Part shown: positions 54,391 to 64,000 of the stretch, piece by piece | How the letters are laid out: the number at the start of each line of letters is the position of its first letter | How positions within the stretch are numbered: position 1 is the first letter of the stretch | DNA from: Tricholoma matsutake | Lineage: Eukaryota > Basidiomycota > Agaricomycetes > Agaricales > Tricholomataceae | Direction of reading: 5' to 3' | Length of the DNA: 64,000 nucleotides | Assembly (NCBI GenBank): GCA_026075535.2 | Contig: AP026543.1 | Location: forward strand, 1,488,001-1,552,000 | The notes under the pieces: model-generated | Databases searched by the model: none | What the model saw: only the letters and a program-made list of their open reading frames with translations | Told to the model about the DNA's origin: nothing | Program-made: the position numbers and the translations under genes

Positions 54391-55249
54391 GTGATTTTCC
54401 ATGGCTGAACACTGCTGATAGTTTCTTGCCCCAAATCACTTACCGTTCCAATTGTCCTCACAACTGCTTTGTTTTTCCCATGGGTGATGACAACATTCCC
54501 CCTTAACATTCCCCCTTTTGCTCTGTATCTAATGACTTTGACTCCACGGTGTTCTTGTTCACCAACATTTATTATCTCATTCACCTCAATCTGTCTTGTT
54601 ACCTCCCACCGTCTCGATGAACTCATGCATATCGATTCTGTCTCATCCATTCCTGACTTCCTCAATATCCCATTTCATTCTCCGCTGGGATTAGCATTCC
54701 GCTGTCATCGCCTTTGGTGCCAGCCATATCATCTTTTCCCATCTTCATGCATAACAATGACATTTATTTGTTTCACCACCCTGCCCTTTTCCTTGCCACT
54801 TTCTCTCTCCATCTCACCATCGCTGTCATGGATTGTCCTACCTTCACTGATGTTTCATTTTCTTTGCATTTCCTTTTTCAGCTCTCAGCTGATGGTGAGT
54901 ACTAGTGCTCTTCATCTAAATTGCTTTTCACTGATTTTTTCATCTGACCTGCAGATGGACCCCATTTTAAGCAACCCTGTTTGTCGGAACTGGAGTCTGA
55001 GCTTCAGAATTCCCAAGGTTGGTTGGGCAGTTTGATTTGGTCTGTACTGCTGCTGATCAAATATTCTTCGCCAATAGAAAATTGGCTCAAATTTTCTAAA
55101 GAGCTTTGGGGGAAAGGGTTGAAAAACTTTCTGGATCAATACATTGAACATCAACTTGACAATAGTGGTGCTTCTTTTCAAATGATGAAGACTCATCAAG
55201 CCTTTAAACTGTGTCTGAAGGGGTTATTGGTATGAGATGAGTGGGACAT
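54391..55249. other. No clear gene; unknown ORF 54981-55235
   Basis: Pyrimidine-rich DNA with several ORFs. ORF 54981-55235 (plus) reads SELESELQNSQGWLGSLIWS, ENWLKFSKELWGKGLKNFLD and looks protein-like; it might be a later exon of the Crinkler gene, but no domain was recognised. Composite copy C interrupts what follows. Confidence 0.35.
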
Positions 55250-55261
55250 TATGTGGGACTA

Positions 55262-55800
55262 GTAGTTACAGCCATTAACGGAATACGCACATGTGACATG
55301 TGACTGCCAGCTCATAACCACCACCACCATCATCAATGCCGCCTCCTCCTCCTCTCCACTCTACCACCACCACTGCATGCGCACCCGCCACCACCATTCC
55401 CATGCCCACTCCCACCATCACCACCACCTTCAAACGAGTTGACTGGACAGAATGCGGGCCCAAACGACGGCAATTGTCATTTGGGCCATATATAAGTTTT
55501 TTTATTTTTTATTTTTATTTTTATCAATCAACTAATTTTAATTTATTGCTTTTTAGGCTATATACTACTGGGGATGACCTGCTGCAACAGAAAATGTGCA
55601 ATGGAAAAACACACAATGGAAAAATGTGCAACCCACACCCACACCCACCTGATCCCCTCCTCCCCATTCAAATGGGATGTGAGGCTGTCGACATGGGCTA
55701 GGTGGGTGCAGAGGGATGCCAGGAGACCCCAGAGGGGGGATACCTGCCTAGTATGCACCCACCAACCCCCATACATGTGCCACATCACACTGACATCAAG
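55262..55800 (+). repeat. Composite repeat, copy C (5' half)
   Basis: Starts TAGTTACAGCCATTAACGG and keeps the order of copy B: ACATGTGACTGCCAGCTC, CACCACC-rich stretch, hairpin 55456-55487, intron-like stretch ending GCTTTTTAGG, and CATTCAAATGGGATGTGAGG. It stops at about 55800 before the palindrome module. Its start agrees with copy B near 29125, which gives a likely 5' end of the family. Confidence 0.65.
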
Positions 55801-56905
55801 ACATCAGCTGCATTTTAACAGAAAACCAAGATCTAGAAGATGTATGGGATGAGTCATATGCAGACCGTCGAGTTCAAAACAAAAAGCAACACTGCTTATG
55901 ACCCCAAGATGTTGCCAGTATGCCTCCATTGAATGTAACTACTACTATCCAAGATGGTGATGCATATCAAAATGCACAAGAATTTGTCAAGCCAGCCTCA
56001 GTGTGAATTGCTCAAGACATCAATGTCACTGATCCTGAGCAAGTTGTTGATCTGAGTGTGGTAATCACAAAATGGCCCTTAAATAAGGAACAGGAACATG
56101 CTTTTTGAATCGTTGGTAGATGAAGCCTTGATTTTCATGGAGATCCCCTACATATGTTTTTAGGGGGCACTGCCAGCACTGGAAAATCGCAGGCAATTGA
56201 TGCACTCAGAGATTATTTTGAGCAGTGTGGCCAAAATCGGAGGTTTTGAGTGTCTTCATACATGGGGATAGCAGCACGCAATGTATGTGGAATGACACTT
56301 CATTCTGCTTTAGGAATCAATCACACAAGTAGTGGACAAGGGCCCTCACAGTCAGATCAAGATCTCATCACTATGTGGTGTGGAGTTGATTTCTTATTTA
56401 TCAACAAGGTATCCATGATCAGCTGCAGATTTTTGTGTCAGATTAGTGAGCAATTGAGCATTGCAAAAGGAAACTCATCAGCATTTGGAGGCATTAATAT
56501 TATTTTCGCTGGAGATTTTGCTCAGCTACCTCCAGTGAGAGAAACACAACTATTTGCCTGCATTACACCTTCAATGCATCTTCGAAATTGGGCCAACGCA
56601 TTGTTTTGGGAAAATTGTTGTGGCTGTCAGTGAAAACAGTTGTCATCTTGTATAAACAGCATTGACAGTCAGGTTTAGAAAATGATGTCTTTGTTGCATT
56701 ATTAGGCTGATTATGTGAAGGTCAGTGTACATCTGCGGACTATCAATTGTTACAGTCCAGGGTTCTCACAATGCAAAAATACAAAGTAGATACTAAATGG
56801 ACAGAGGCGCCAATAATAGTAAGTGATAATGCTACAAAAGATGCATTGAATGAAAAATGTGCAGCTCATTGGGCAAAGCGGATGAAAAAAACTGTTCATT
56901 GGTAT

Positions 56906-57824
56906 TAAGGCATGACTCAGGTACAGGTAACACTGTGTGTTTCTGCTTATGGGTATGCTCGGGTATGGGTATGGGTTTGGATTTCTGTACCCAAGGCAAA
57001 ACCATACCTTTACCCATGGTGTTACAGGTATCATGGTACCGGTCCAACGGTCACATGTTTTATCAAATGACTTTGTTGATCAACATCAACAACAACAACA
57101 ATGGCTTGACAACAATGACAACTGCTACCAACACGCCCCCCTCATTCTAAATGTGAGTGGGGGTGTTTTTTCTACTAGACAATGATGACATGCCCCCCCC
57201 ATTCTAAATGCGAGTGGGGGGTGTTTTTTCTACTAGGCAACAACAATGACAAGTACTACCAACATGCCCCCCTTGTTCTAAATGTGAGTGGGGGGTGTTT
57301 TTTCTACTAGACAACTACGACATGCCCCACTTGTTCTAAATGCGAGTGGGGGGTGTTTTTTCTACTAGGCAATGACAATGACAATGGCCCCCTCTCATCA
57401 ACAACAGCCCCCTCTAGTTGACAATGGCTGCGGCATCACCACTACCACCCCCTCTCACTTGCAAATGTGAGTTGGGGGTGGTTCTTCATCTACTTCTCTC
57501 ACAATGGCTGCCAAGTCACGACTACCACCCCCTCTCGCTCACAAACATGAGGTGGGGGTGTTTCTTAGTTTGCTAACTCACGATGGCTGGTACATCACTG
57601 GTACCACCCCCCCTTGCTCGCAATTGTGAGTTGGGGGTGGTTCTTCATTGTATTTAGATATATTTAGAATTATAATAAATTATTAATGTCATACCCATGG
57701 GTTTTGACCAAACCCCCCCATACCCATGGTAAAACTACACCCATAACCATAATGGGTACAGTGTTCATGGGTATGGGTATGGGTACATGAAATTATACCT
57801 AGGGGTTACCTGAGTCACACCCTA
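56906..57824. mobile_element. hAT-type element in the PIF1 gene, copy 2
   Basis: Ends TAAGGCATGACTCAGGTA and ACCTGAGTCACACCCTA are inverted and match the family of 17565-18122 (GTAACACYGTGTGTTTC near the start). A perfect 8-bp duplication ATTGGTAT lies at 56898-56905 and 57825-57832. Removing the element and one duplication joins the helicase frame. It carries a hairpin array inside. Confidence 0.9.
57120..57640 (+). repeat. C/G-rich hairpin array inside the hAT-type element
   Basis: Seven short stems such as CCCCCCTCATTCTAAATGTG with GAGTGGGGGTG, separated by GTTTTTTCTACTAGRCAA and GACAATG phrases; later units use CCCCCTCTCACTTG with GAGTTGGGGGTGG. It resembles the hairpin modules of the composite repeat but has its own spacers. 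Confidence 0.65.
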
Positions 57825-58739
57825 ATTGGTATTACTCAGCTGATAGACATAATCATGATGCTTTACATGATCCAGATTTGGTCCACAGATTGTGATTAAT
57901 TCATTCAGGTACCACCAGAGGTCAACTTGGTTGCCTTCCATTGTTTATCGGTATGCCTGTGCTCATTTCTCAGAACTTTGATGTTGAAGGAGGGATCATA
58001 AATTGCAGCTATGGAACAGTAACACATATTCGATATTACTTGAATGAACATGGGGAAAGACATTTATGGTCTTGCATGGTGAAAATAAATGATGCATGTT
58101 TGGATCCTATGCCTCATCTATCAGCTGGAAATTATCCAATCAGAGCTGATACCACTAAAATAGATTACACTCACCCATTCTCTAAATGATCATGTAACTT
58201 TGCTCGAACTCAAGTGTCCATTGTTCCTGCCTATTCTGTAACTGCCCATCAAGCACAAGGCCAATCAATGGAAAAGGTTATTGTCAATCTTGAGTCATGT
58301 CAAGGCATGGAGGCTCTGTATGTGATGATATCAAGAGCCACTTCCTTGGAGGGCTTGCTTATCCTTCGACCTTTTCAACAAAAAAGAATTACATGCACAT
58401 TATCCCAAGACACATGGCTTGAGAAGGCCAGGCTTACTCAACTATTGTTGCAAACTTTGATCGAGTTTTGTGACACTGATGAATGCAAACAAGCCCAGAT
58501 TGCTCTCTCCACCATGTGATTTGATTCTTTTCCCAATAAGAGCAGGTTTGAACCATCCAACAATTGGGCAGAAGAGCCCTTCTCATTACTCCAGCGTCTC
58601 CAGAATCAAGAGTCACAGATATATGATACTCACCCTGATGAGGCCTCTTCTATGACCTTAAACAATCATATCAATGATTATGCTTCCATTGAGTCCTCTG
58701 AGGAGTTTTTGATATCATCAGGTAAGATTGTCATATCAT

Positions 58740-61045
58740 AAGTAATCTATGACTTACCTTATTGATAAAACATGGCCACAGACGAAGAACTTTCTCAGCA
58801 CAGGCCAGCTGTTCATATACATAAGAAACCCTTTCCAAATACAGTGTCTCCACAACATGAAACTAATGCCAGTGCTCCAAGTATGTCTTATACTCACAAC
58901 ATTTTATTTCAATTACATGATTTCATATTAATAGGTCCCTCTGTCTGCATACATAAATGACCACTCTCAGAAGACCCCCTTGTGAAATTTCATCCATGCA
59001 AATGTTGACAGCAAGAGTGATAAATTGTTCTTAATGCTTTGCTTGGCAGATGATTATCTCCCAAGCTCAACCTTACCTCAAGGTCAACTTCTTTGGAGTC
59101 TGTCATAACATTCAGTGTGCTGTTGACCATTGCTCCCATGGATCTCATGGACTGCAAATATGCAAAATCCTTTGGCTTCTGAGCTAGTCAACATCAAATA
59201 TGTGAGGCATGACCAACAACTTGACACCACACAAGTTGTATGCCCAACTGTCCTGTATATGTATGCATGTGCTTTACCTAACATCATATCTAGAAAAATA
59301 TCATGGTTACAGCCTCCTTACACACCTTTAATTCCATGTCATCTGCCCTCACAGCCATTCTGGGCAAAGTCCATCATGGACAATATCAATAGGCTTCTAC
59401 CTACTTAATAATGACTGGAAACAACAAGCTAATTGCCAACAACGTTCCTTGGATGGGACATCTCCAGGCTCAGCATGAAAAACTATGACATGTGCACAGG
59501 TCCTTGACTATAATCTCCAGTGTCATGTTGCATCACACATGATGGGTCTCATCACTCTGCTCCCATCTATCCATTGACTGGAGCTCATTATTGCAAGCCA
59601 TGAGGCACATGCAGGTTGAACAAGTCTGATGATTCATTATTACGTGAGTCCAAGGGCATGCAGAGACGTCACCTTCCACCTTGTTTGCAGACACCATCAT
59701 ACTGAAATGCATATGCTTCATGCCTGACATAAAACCTTCAACCATTGCCATGTTGTTTTCATGGTAAGATGTTTGTCATAGAAATCAAACCTCAAAACCT
59801 ACTAGGTTGTTTATAGCCATGTCAACACATCTGTGCTCTGAATCTGGAGCTGGTGTAGTTTCCAATGGTGATACATTTCTTCAAAAAACATCTCAATCCT
59901 GGCAACATGTTCAAACCCTGTAATCAAACTTGTAGCTGGGGCAGCCATCAATGTACACTATCTGTTGGAAGGTGATGTACTCAAATTTTGAGAGCAATCA
60001 TTGAATATATTGAAAAACTACTCACAGTTTTCCCATATGACAAATTCATACACCTGGAATGAGCTCACAACAAATCCGTCACATCTTGTAGCACATAAAC
60101 ACAAGCTCCTAGCAATGGAGCCTAAACAAAGGATCCAACAACATAAAGACAATGACCTCATTACCCAACTATACCTGGCCATAATCCTCATGTTGCAGTC
60201 ACATATCTCATGTCACAAACATGTTATGCTCACATCGCCTGGAATGGTAAGTCATTTCTTGATGTATTTAAAATGTTGAATTGAATGTATCCCAACCACA
60301 GTTATAAGTTCATGCTCCCATTCTGATACCGACTATGACATCTTTCCCTGTCCAACAGCTAACTCTCGTGATATCTCTATGTTTGTTGTAAACCAACAAT
60401 CAGCAGTACATCCCACATGTCCAATTTGTACTATCACCTGTGCATGATATACTACAAAACAGTGGTTCTGTGCCATGTATGTTGCATACCTTTTTTGAGC
60501 TGTGGAATATTGATCGATGCTGGTAATGTGCCTATTGTGATTGGCATGAACAGCTTCTCATCTATTGATGACCTCGAAATTGGACTATGGCTACCCTCTG
60601 AGCCTTCCACCAACACCATAATTGACATGTAGTGTCGAATAAGATATTTTGAAACAATGCCTGGAATGGGCGAGCATGACTACACTGTCTTCTTTCATGA
60701 TCAACATGGCCATACACCTACAAACTAGACATTGTGTGACCTTCCTGGCCACCCCTTATGGAATGGAGACATGTTAGTGATGAAGAACATGAATGAAGAA
60801 CTGGTTACCCACAATACACATCAAGATCTTGAGATCATTAAACAGCTGTTATCACATGAGACATAGAATATTTATAATAGCATGGCGGTTTGGTAAAGAA
60901 TTTTGGGAGGGGAAGACTTCACTGAGAATATATGATGATGAGTTGAGGTGGACAGCTATGCAACAATTATCAATATAGCAAGTTAGAATGTGAGTGGAAG
61001 CTTTGAATTTTGGAGAACTCTGCATAATGGTAATCAGAAAGTTCA
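58740..61045. other. Decayed coding-like stretch, not assigned
   Basis: Open segments on the plus strand may be later exons of the PIF1 gene: 58772-58960 (HRPAVHIHKKPFPNTVSPQH), 59130-59408 (NIKYVRHDQQLDTTQVVCPT) and about 60540-60840 (VMKNMNEELVTHNTHQDLEI). Stops are frequent. No domain could be named; no RNA gene or repeat was seen. Confidence 0.35.
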
Positions 61046-61765
61046 TGTTAAGGGCAAAGCCTCAACCACTCGATCTAGTTGATGTCGTTCGACGAGGTGC
61101 TTCCTCAACGAGTCGTCCTGCACTAGTCTTACTCGGAGCATCCAACATAAGAGAGATAGTGCACTCTAGCAGGCCTTCTGCATAGAGTTGTTCAGGTTCA
61201 CGCACTAAGGGGCTTCCTTAGTGGTTTCGAGTAAGTTCACGAGTTCACAAGTTAAAGCTGTAGATTGCCTAGATCTAAACTAAGGACATCCCTACTACGA
61301 GTTGCAGTACTTATACTACGAGGGAGGTCCTTATCGTCCAATCGGAAAGATAGATGTGTATCAAGTAAGAATAGAAACAATAGACCTCATGCCTTGCATG
61401 AGGCGTCCGATGTCATGGAGTGCTGCGGCGCAGCATGTCAGGAAACAATAACAATTAAGCCTCATGCCTAGCATGAGGCATCCGATGTCAAGGATCTGAT
61501 GTCGATCGTGAGAGTCCAACATCACAGACCTCATGTCAGGGGGCTGTCGTATCACAGCATGTGTGGGAGTGGGTTTGGGTGCATGGAGTCACCATGCGTC
61601 AAGGGTGCCTTCCACGGGAAGGGGATCGAATGCATGCAGTCGGCATGCGTCGTGTGTGTGTCTGATGTCAAGGACATGCCCTAGGCATGAATCAAAGGGT
61701 GCCTCCTGTCTGGAGGGGATCGTCGGGTGCATCGAGTTCCATGAGTTACAAGGAAAATTGTAACA
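61046..61765 (-). mobile_element. 3' LTR of a third gypsy element
   Basis: 720 bp with inverted ends TGTTA (61046) and TAACA (61765); the purine tract GTGAGGGGGTAA lies just outside at 61766-61777 on the minus strand. Inside are two CCTCATGCCTNGCATGAGGC palindromes with GATGTCA (near 61387 and 61462). The other LTR is outside the window. Confidence 0.75.
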
Positions 61766-62173
61766 TTACCCCCTCACTATGGTCAAAAGTTCCACACTTT
61801 GACCTAAATCTTCATCTCTCCTTCGTGGTCTGATCAGGCGTGGTCTGGTTATGTGGGTGGGTCGGGGTTGAGGGGTACGATGGAGGAATAATTCATGTCC
61901 GAACTCGGACCATGATTGGGTTCTTTGGGTTCACGCTGCCCTAGGTAGCAGTGTCAAGGAGTCGTTGGTATCATTGAAAGGGGGTCATTGCAGGATGGCA
62001 AATTCAATGTCAGTAATCGGGGGTTCGGGTTCTGTTCGGAAGATGGCATAGAGGCAGAATGCAAAGGTTAGGGCTGCCGCTGCAGCCAGGGTCGTGCCAA
62101 CAACGATGGCGAGGATCGTAATCCCTGTGAGCATGGGTATGTCTTGTCATGCCATCGTCTTGAGCTCTGCCTT

Positions 62174-62854
62174 TTAAATCCTTCCATATGGCTCCCCTGT
62201 CATGTTTCCCATCACGTCATCATCAAAATCATCATATCCGGAGTTAAAGAAGAGCCGCTGTCTCTGTTTGGCTTCTCTTTCATCGGTTTCTCGATCTTTC
62301 TGAGGTTTCTCTGGGCAGTCCATCCTATAGTGTCCAGGGCCTCGCTGTTTGCAATACTTGCAAAGATATTGTGGGCAAATCAGGCCGAAATGGCCTATCT
62401 CTTGGCAGATGAAACATCTGGCATGTCTCATGTGTGGGGGGGACCAAGGTGGTTGGGTGGTTTTCGGTTCGGGTTCGGGGGTGGTTAGATCAATTACTTC
62501 AGGTGCCCTAGGCACGATCTTTGGGTTCTTCATAGAATGGGAGGAGTCTCCAGAGGGAGCTTGTCGTTCATCTCTGTCGCTCCGCTCGCTGAATGGCAAG
62601 GGTGAGGTCAGTGGTTGTCTGTGCTGATCTAAGGGGGTGTGAGGTCTCTCCTTAGTCATTCTCGGTTTGTCTGACCACGGTGCAATCATCTCCTGGATCG
62701 CCTGTTCAATCCCCAGGGCAGCTGCATCGTTCATTGCTTCTTCTAGATTTTGTTCCATCTGCTCGATAGTGCCAGCATAGTAGAAGCACATCCTGGCCAG
62801 ATGGTATCTTGGTGGATCGTGGGCGAGGTGAACATGAAGGGCATCAGTGTTCAA
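62174..62854 (-). CDS. Extra ORF with zinc knuckles, 3' of gypsy pol
   Basis: 227 codons on the pol strand, placed between the end of pol and the LTR. The N-terminal half is helical (EQMEQNLEEAMNDAAALGIE); the middle is Pro/Ser-rich with VIDLTTPEPEP, a SUMO-interacting-type motif. The C-terminal half has CFICQEIGHFGLIC and CKYCKQRGPGHYRMDC, two zinc knuckles like those of gag. It then has an acidic tail (YDDFDDDVMGN). Upstream sequence to 62900 (ERRFTRDYL-like reading in the frame) suggests it may start earlier; a stop at about 62862 intervenes. The position is where env-like ORFs occur in some elements, but the content is gag-like. Nucleic acid binding is inferred. Confidence 0.65.
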   Translation of the reverse strand: MNTDALHVHLAHDPPRYHLARMCFYYAGTIEQMEQNLEEAMNDAAALGIEQAIQEMIAPWSDKPRMTKERPHTPLDQHRQPLTSPLPFSERSDRDERQAPSGDSSHSMKNPKIVPRAPEVIDLTTPEPEPKTTQPPWSPPHMRHARCFICQEIGHFGLICPQYLCKYCKQRGPGHYRMDCPEKPQKDRETDEREAKQRQRLFFNSGYDDFDDDVMGNMTGEPYGRI

Positions 62855-62947
62855 TCGGTTTCATAGGTAGTCTCGGGTGAATCGTCGTTCGGCAGGCATA
62901 TTGGGGAGTGTCGTTGTGGGAAGAAGGAGGGGGCTCTTGGGTTCTCG

Positions 62948-64000
62948 TCAGAGATGGTACCTCTTCTTATATGCCATCAGGATCTTGGGGGCATTCTTCA
63001 GGTTTGATTCGGGTTCCCATGTGTTTTCAGATGTTGGGTAGTCAACCCATTTCACGAGGTAATGGTGTGTCTTGCCATGCTTCTTGTGTGCGATGATCGC
63101 TTCCACCTCGTATTCGTTTTCTCCTTCCACAAGGTCAGGTGGTGGAGTCAGGAAGTTTTGCCCATGAGTGTCATTTTCATGGTATCGCGTGAGTAAAGCC
63201 GCATGGAATACTGGGTGGATCTTCCATTTTGGCGGCAGTTTCAATTGGTATGTCGTTCTTGACAAGGCATCTTCAATCATGAAGGGCCCTTCTCGTTTTG
63301 GTGCCAGTTTTCTTGTTGGGTAGCCAATCTTCAGGTTCTTGGAGTCAAGCCATACTTGTTCTCCAACCTTGAATGGTTCATATCGCCCTTTCGTTCAGGC
63401 AGCCATAGCCTGTCTGGCTAGTTTGTGTGTGGCAAGAGCTTCCCTTCTCGCAGAGAGAAGCTCTTGGATTCTCTGTTCAGCGGCCGGCACATTCGTTTTT
63501 TCATAAGGGGTGGGGATAGCGCGTGGTTGATATCCCATCATCAAGTAAAACGGCGAGTGTTTTACTGCGGAGTGCGTCTTTTGGTTGTGCGTGAATTCTG
63601 CCGTTGGGAGATAATGCTCCCAATCTTTGGGTTTGTTCGAACAGAACATGCGGAGGTAAACCTCTAGCTCTTGGTTTACTCGCTCCGTTTCTCCATTGGT
63701 CTGGGGGTGATAGGCAGTGCTCATGGATAGCTTAATCCCGAGCAGTTGTCCGAGTTCTCGGAAGAGTTTGGACGTGAATTGAGGGTCTCTGTCTGAGATG
63801 ATTCTTCTGGGGAGTCCAAATCTGGTGTACACATGGCACAGGTAAAGGTCTGTGTCGCCGAGTGCGTCAATCGTCTTCGCGCAAGGGATAAAAATCACCC
63901 CCTTCGTAAGACCATGGTCTACCATGACCATGATTGAGTCAAATCCGTTTATCACGGGCAAGTCCGTGATGAAATCTGTTGTTACCAGCTCGAATGGTCT
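62948..64000 (-). pseudogene. Gypsy pol: integrase and chromodomain, one stop, runs off window
   Basis: The frame is open from the window edge to 62948 except for one TGA at 63395-63397, where GCCTGAACG suggests an original CGA. Integrase core: [29 protein letters not shown] and [20 protein letters not shown], with the DDE residues visible. GPY/F region: LAPKREGPFMIED and WKIHPVFHAALL. Chromodomain: EYEVEAIIAHKK, YLVKWVDYPTSENTWEPESN. The protein ends ILMAYKKRYHL. It is a chromovirus distinct from G1. RT, protease and gag lie beyond 64000. Confidence 0.9.

Larger units (their letters stand above)
55985..58739 (+). pseudogene. PIF1-like helicase (Helitron type), split by an hAT-type element
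   Basis: Segments before the insertion (55985-56905) hold KWPLNKEQEHAF, GDPLHMFLGGTASTGKSQAI (Walker A at about 56163-56192), SSYMGIAARNVCGMTLHSAL, INIIFAGDFAQLPPV (Walker B region) and a linker to HWAKRMKKTVHWY. After 57833 follow RGQLGCLPLFIGMPVLISQN, VEGGIINCSYGTVTHI, then AYSVTAHQAQGQSMEKVIVN and LYVMISRATSLEGL (motifs V/VI). TGA codons interrupt the frame near 56107, 56122, 56247, 57893, 58187 and 58517, mostly where relatives have Arg. No Rep domain was found upstream, so it is a helicase fragment of a Helitron or a free PIF1 copy. A GTAAGA site near 58720 suggests a further exon. Confidence 0.85.

Overview
This window looks like a transposon-rich chromosome segment of a filamentous basidiomycete, most likely an Agaricomycete. 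The reasons are: Ty3/gypsy chromoviruses, a Ty1/copia element, an APE-type LINE with RNase H, hAT-like elements and a Helitron-type PIF1 helicase; short introns (about 48-60 bp, GTRAGT...CTAAC...AG); and gene families expanded in mushrooms (RecQ-like ORFs, JmjC-like and TET/JBP-like dioxygenases, OTT_1508-type deaminase, Crinkler header, Zn2Cys6 proteins). No intact housekeeping gene was recognised. The species cannot be named from the sequence alone.

Layout. 0-8.8 kb: a nearly full-length LINE on the minus strand (1130-6716), flanked by two copies of a fold-back repeat. 8.8-13 kb: a deleted gypsy copy (family G1) whose LTR is fused in frame to an integrase-chromodomain ORF, abutting the 3' half of a copia element. 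13-14.5 kb: composite repeat copy A. 14.6-20.2 kb: remains of two gag genes (minus) split by an hAT-type element (14752-17007) and an hAT-type MITE (17565-18122), then an LTR. 21-24.3 kb: a decayed RecQ-like helicase gene. 24.3-26.7 kb: the 3' part of a gypsy element with a convergent Zn2Cys6 gene between pol and LTR. 26.7-31.3 kb: a block with hAT-like inverted ends holding composite repeat copies B and E and several tRNA-derived SINE heads. 31.3-45 kb: a minus-strand set of decayed genes (TET/JBP-like dioxygenase, OTT_1508-type deaminase, JmjC-like dioxygenase) among repeats R1-R4. 46.6-52.2 kb: an almost complete G1 gypsy (minus) with a near-perfect target duplication. 52.2-55.3 kb: retroelement debris, an unknown ORF and a Crinkler-type header. 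55.3-61 kb: composite repeat copy C and a PIF1 helicase split by an hAT-type element. 61-64 kb: 3' LTR, extra CCHC ORF and pol of another gypsy (minus), running off the window.

Two signals stand out. First, a composite noncoding repeat recurs with the same internal order in opposite orientations at 13.0-14.5 kb and 29.1-27.1 kb: hairpin-plus-intron units, GAGCAGTTGCTC palindromes, C/G-rich hairpin arrays, a tRNA-like head, a minisatellite, and a common end. Second, premature stops in elements of all classes are overwhelmingly TGA where a neighbouring copy or the family has arginine, which points to CGA-to-TGA decay at CpG. The LINE ORF2 has seven stops, all TGA, in one otherwise open frame of about 1,370 codons. 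A decayed TET/JBP-like gene lies in the same window. Most coding entries are therefore pseudogenes; those without a visible lesion are marked CDS.
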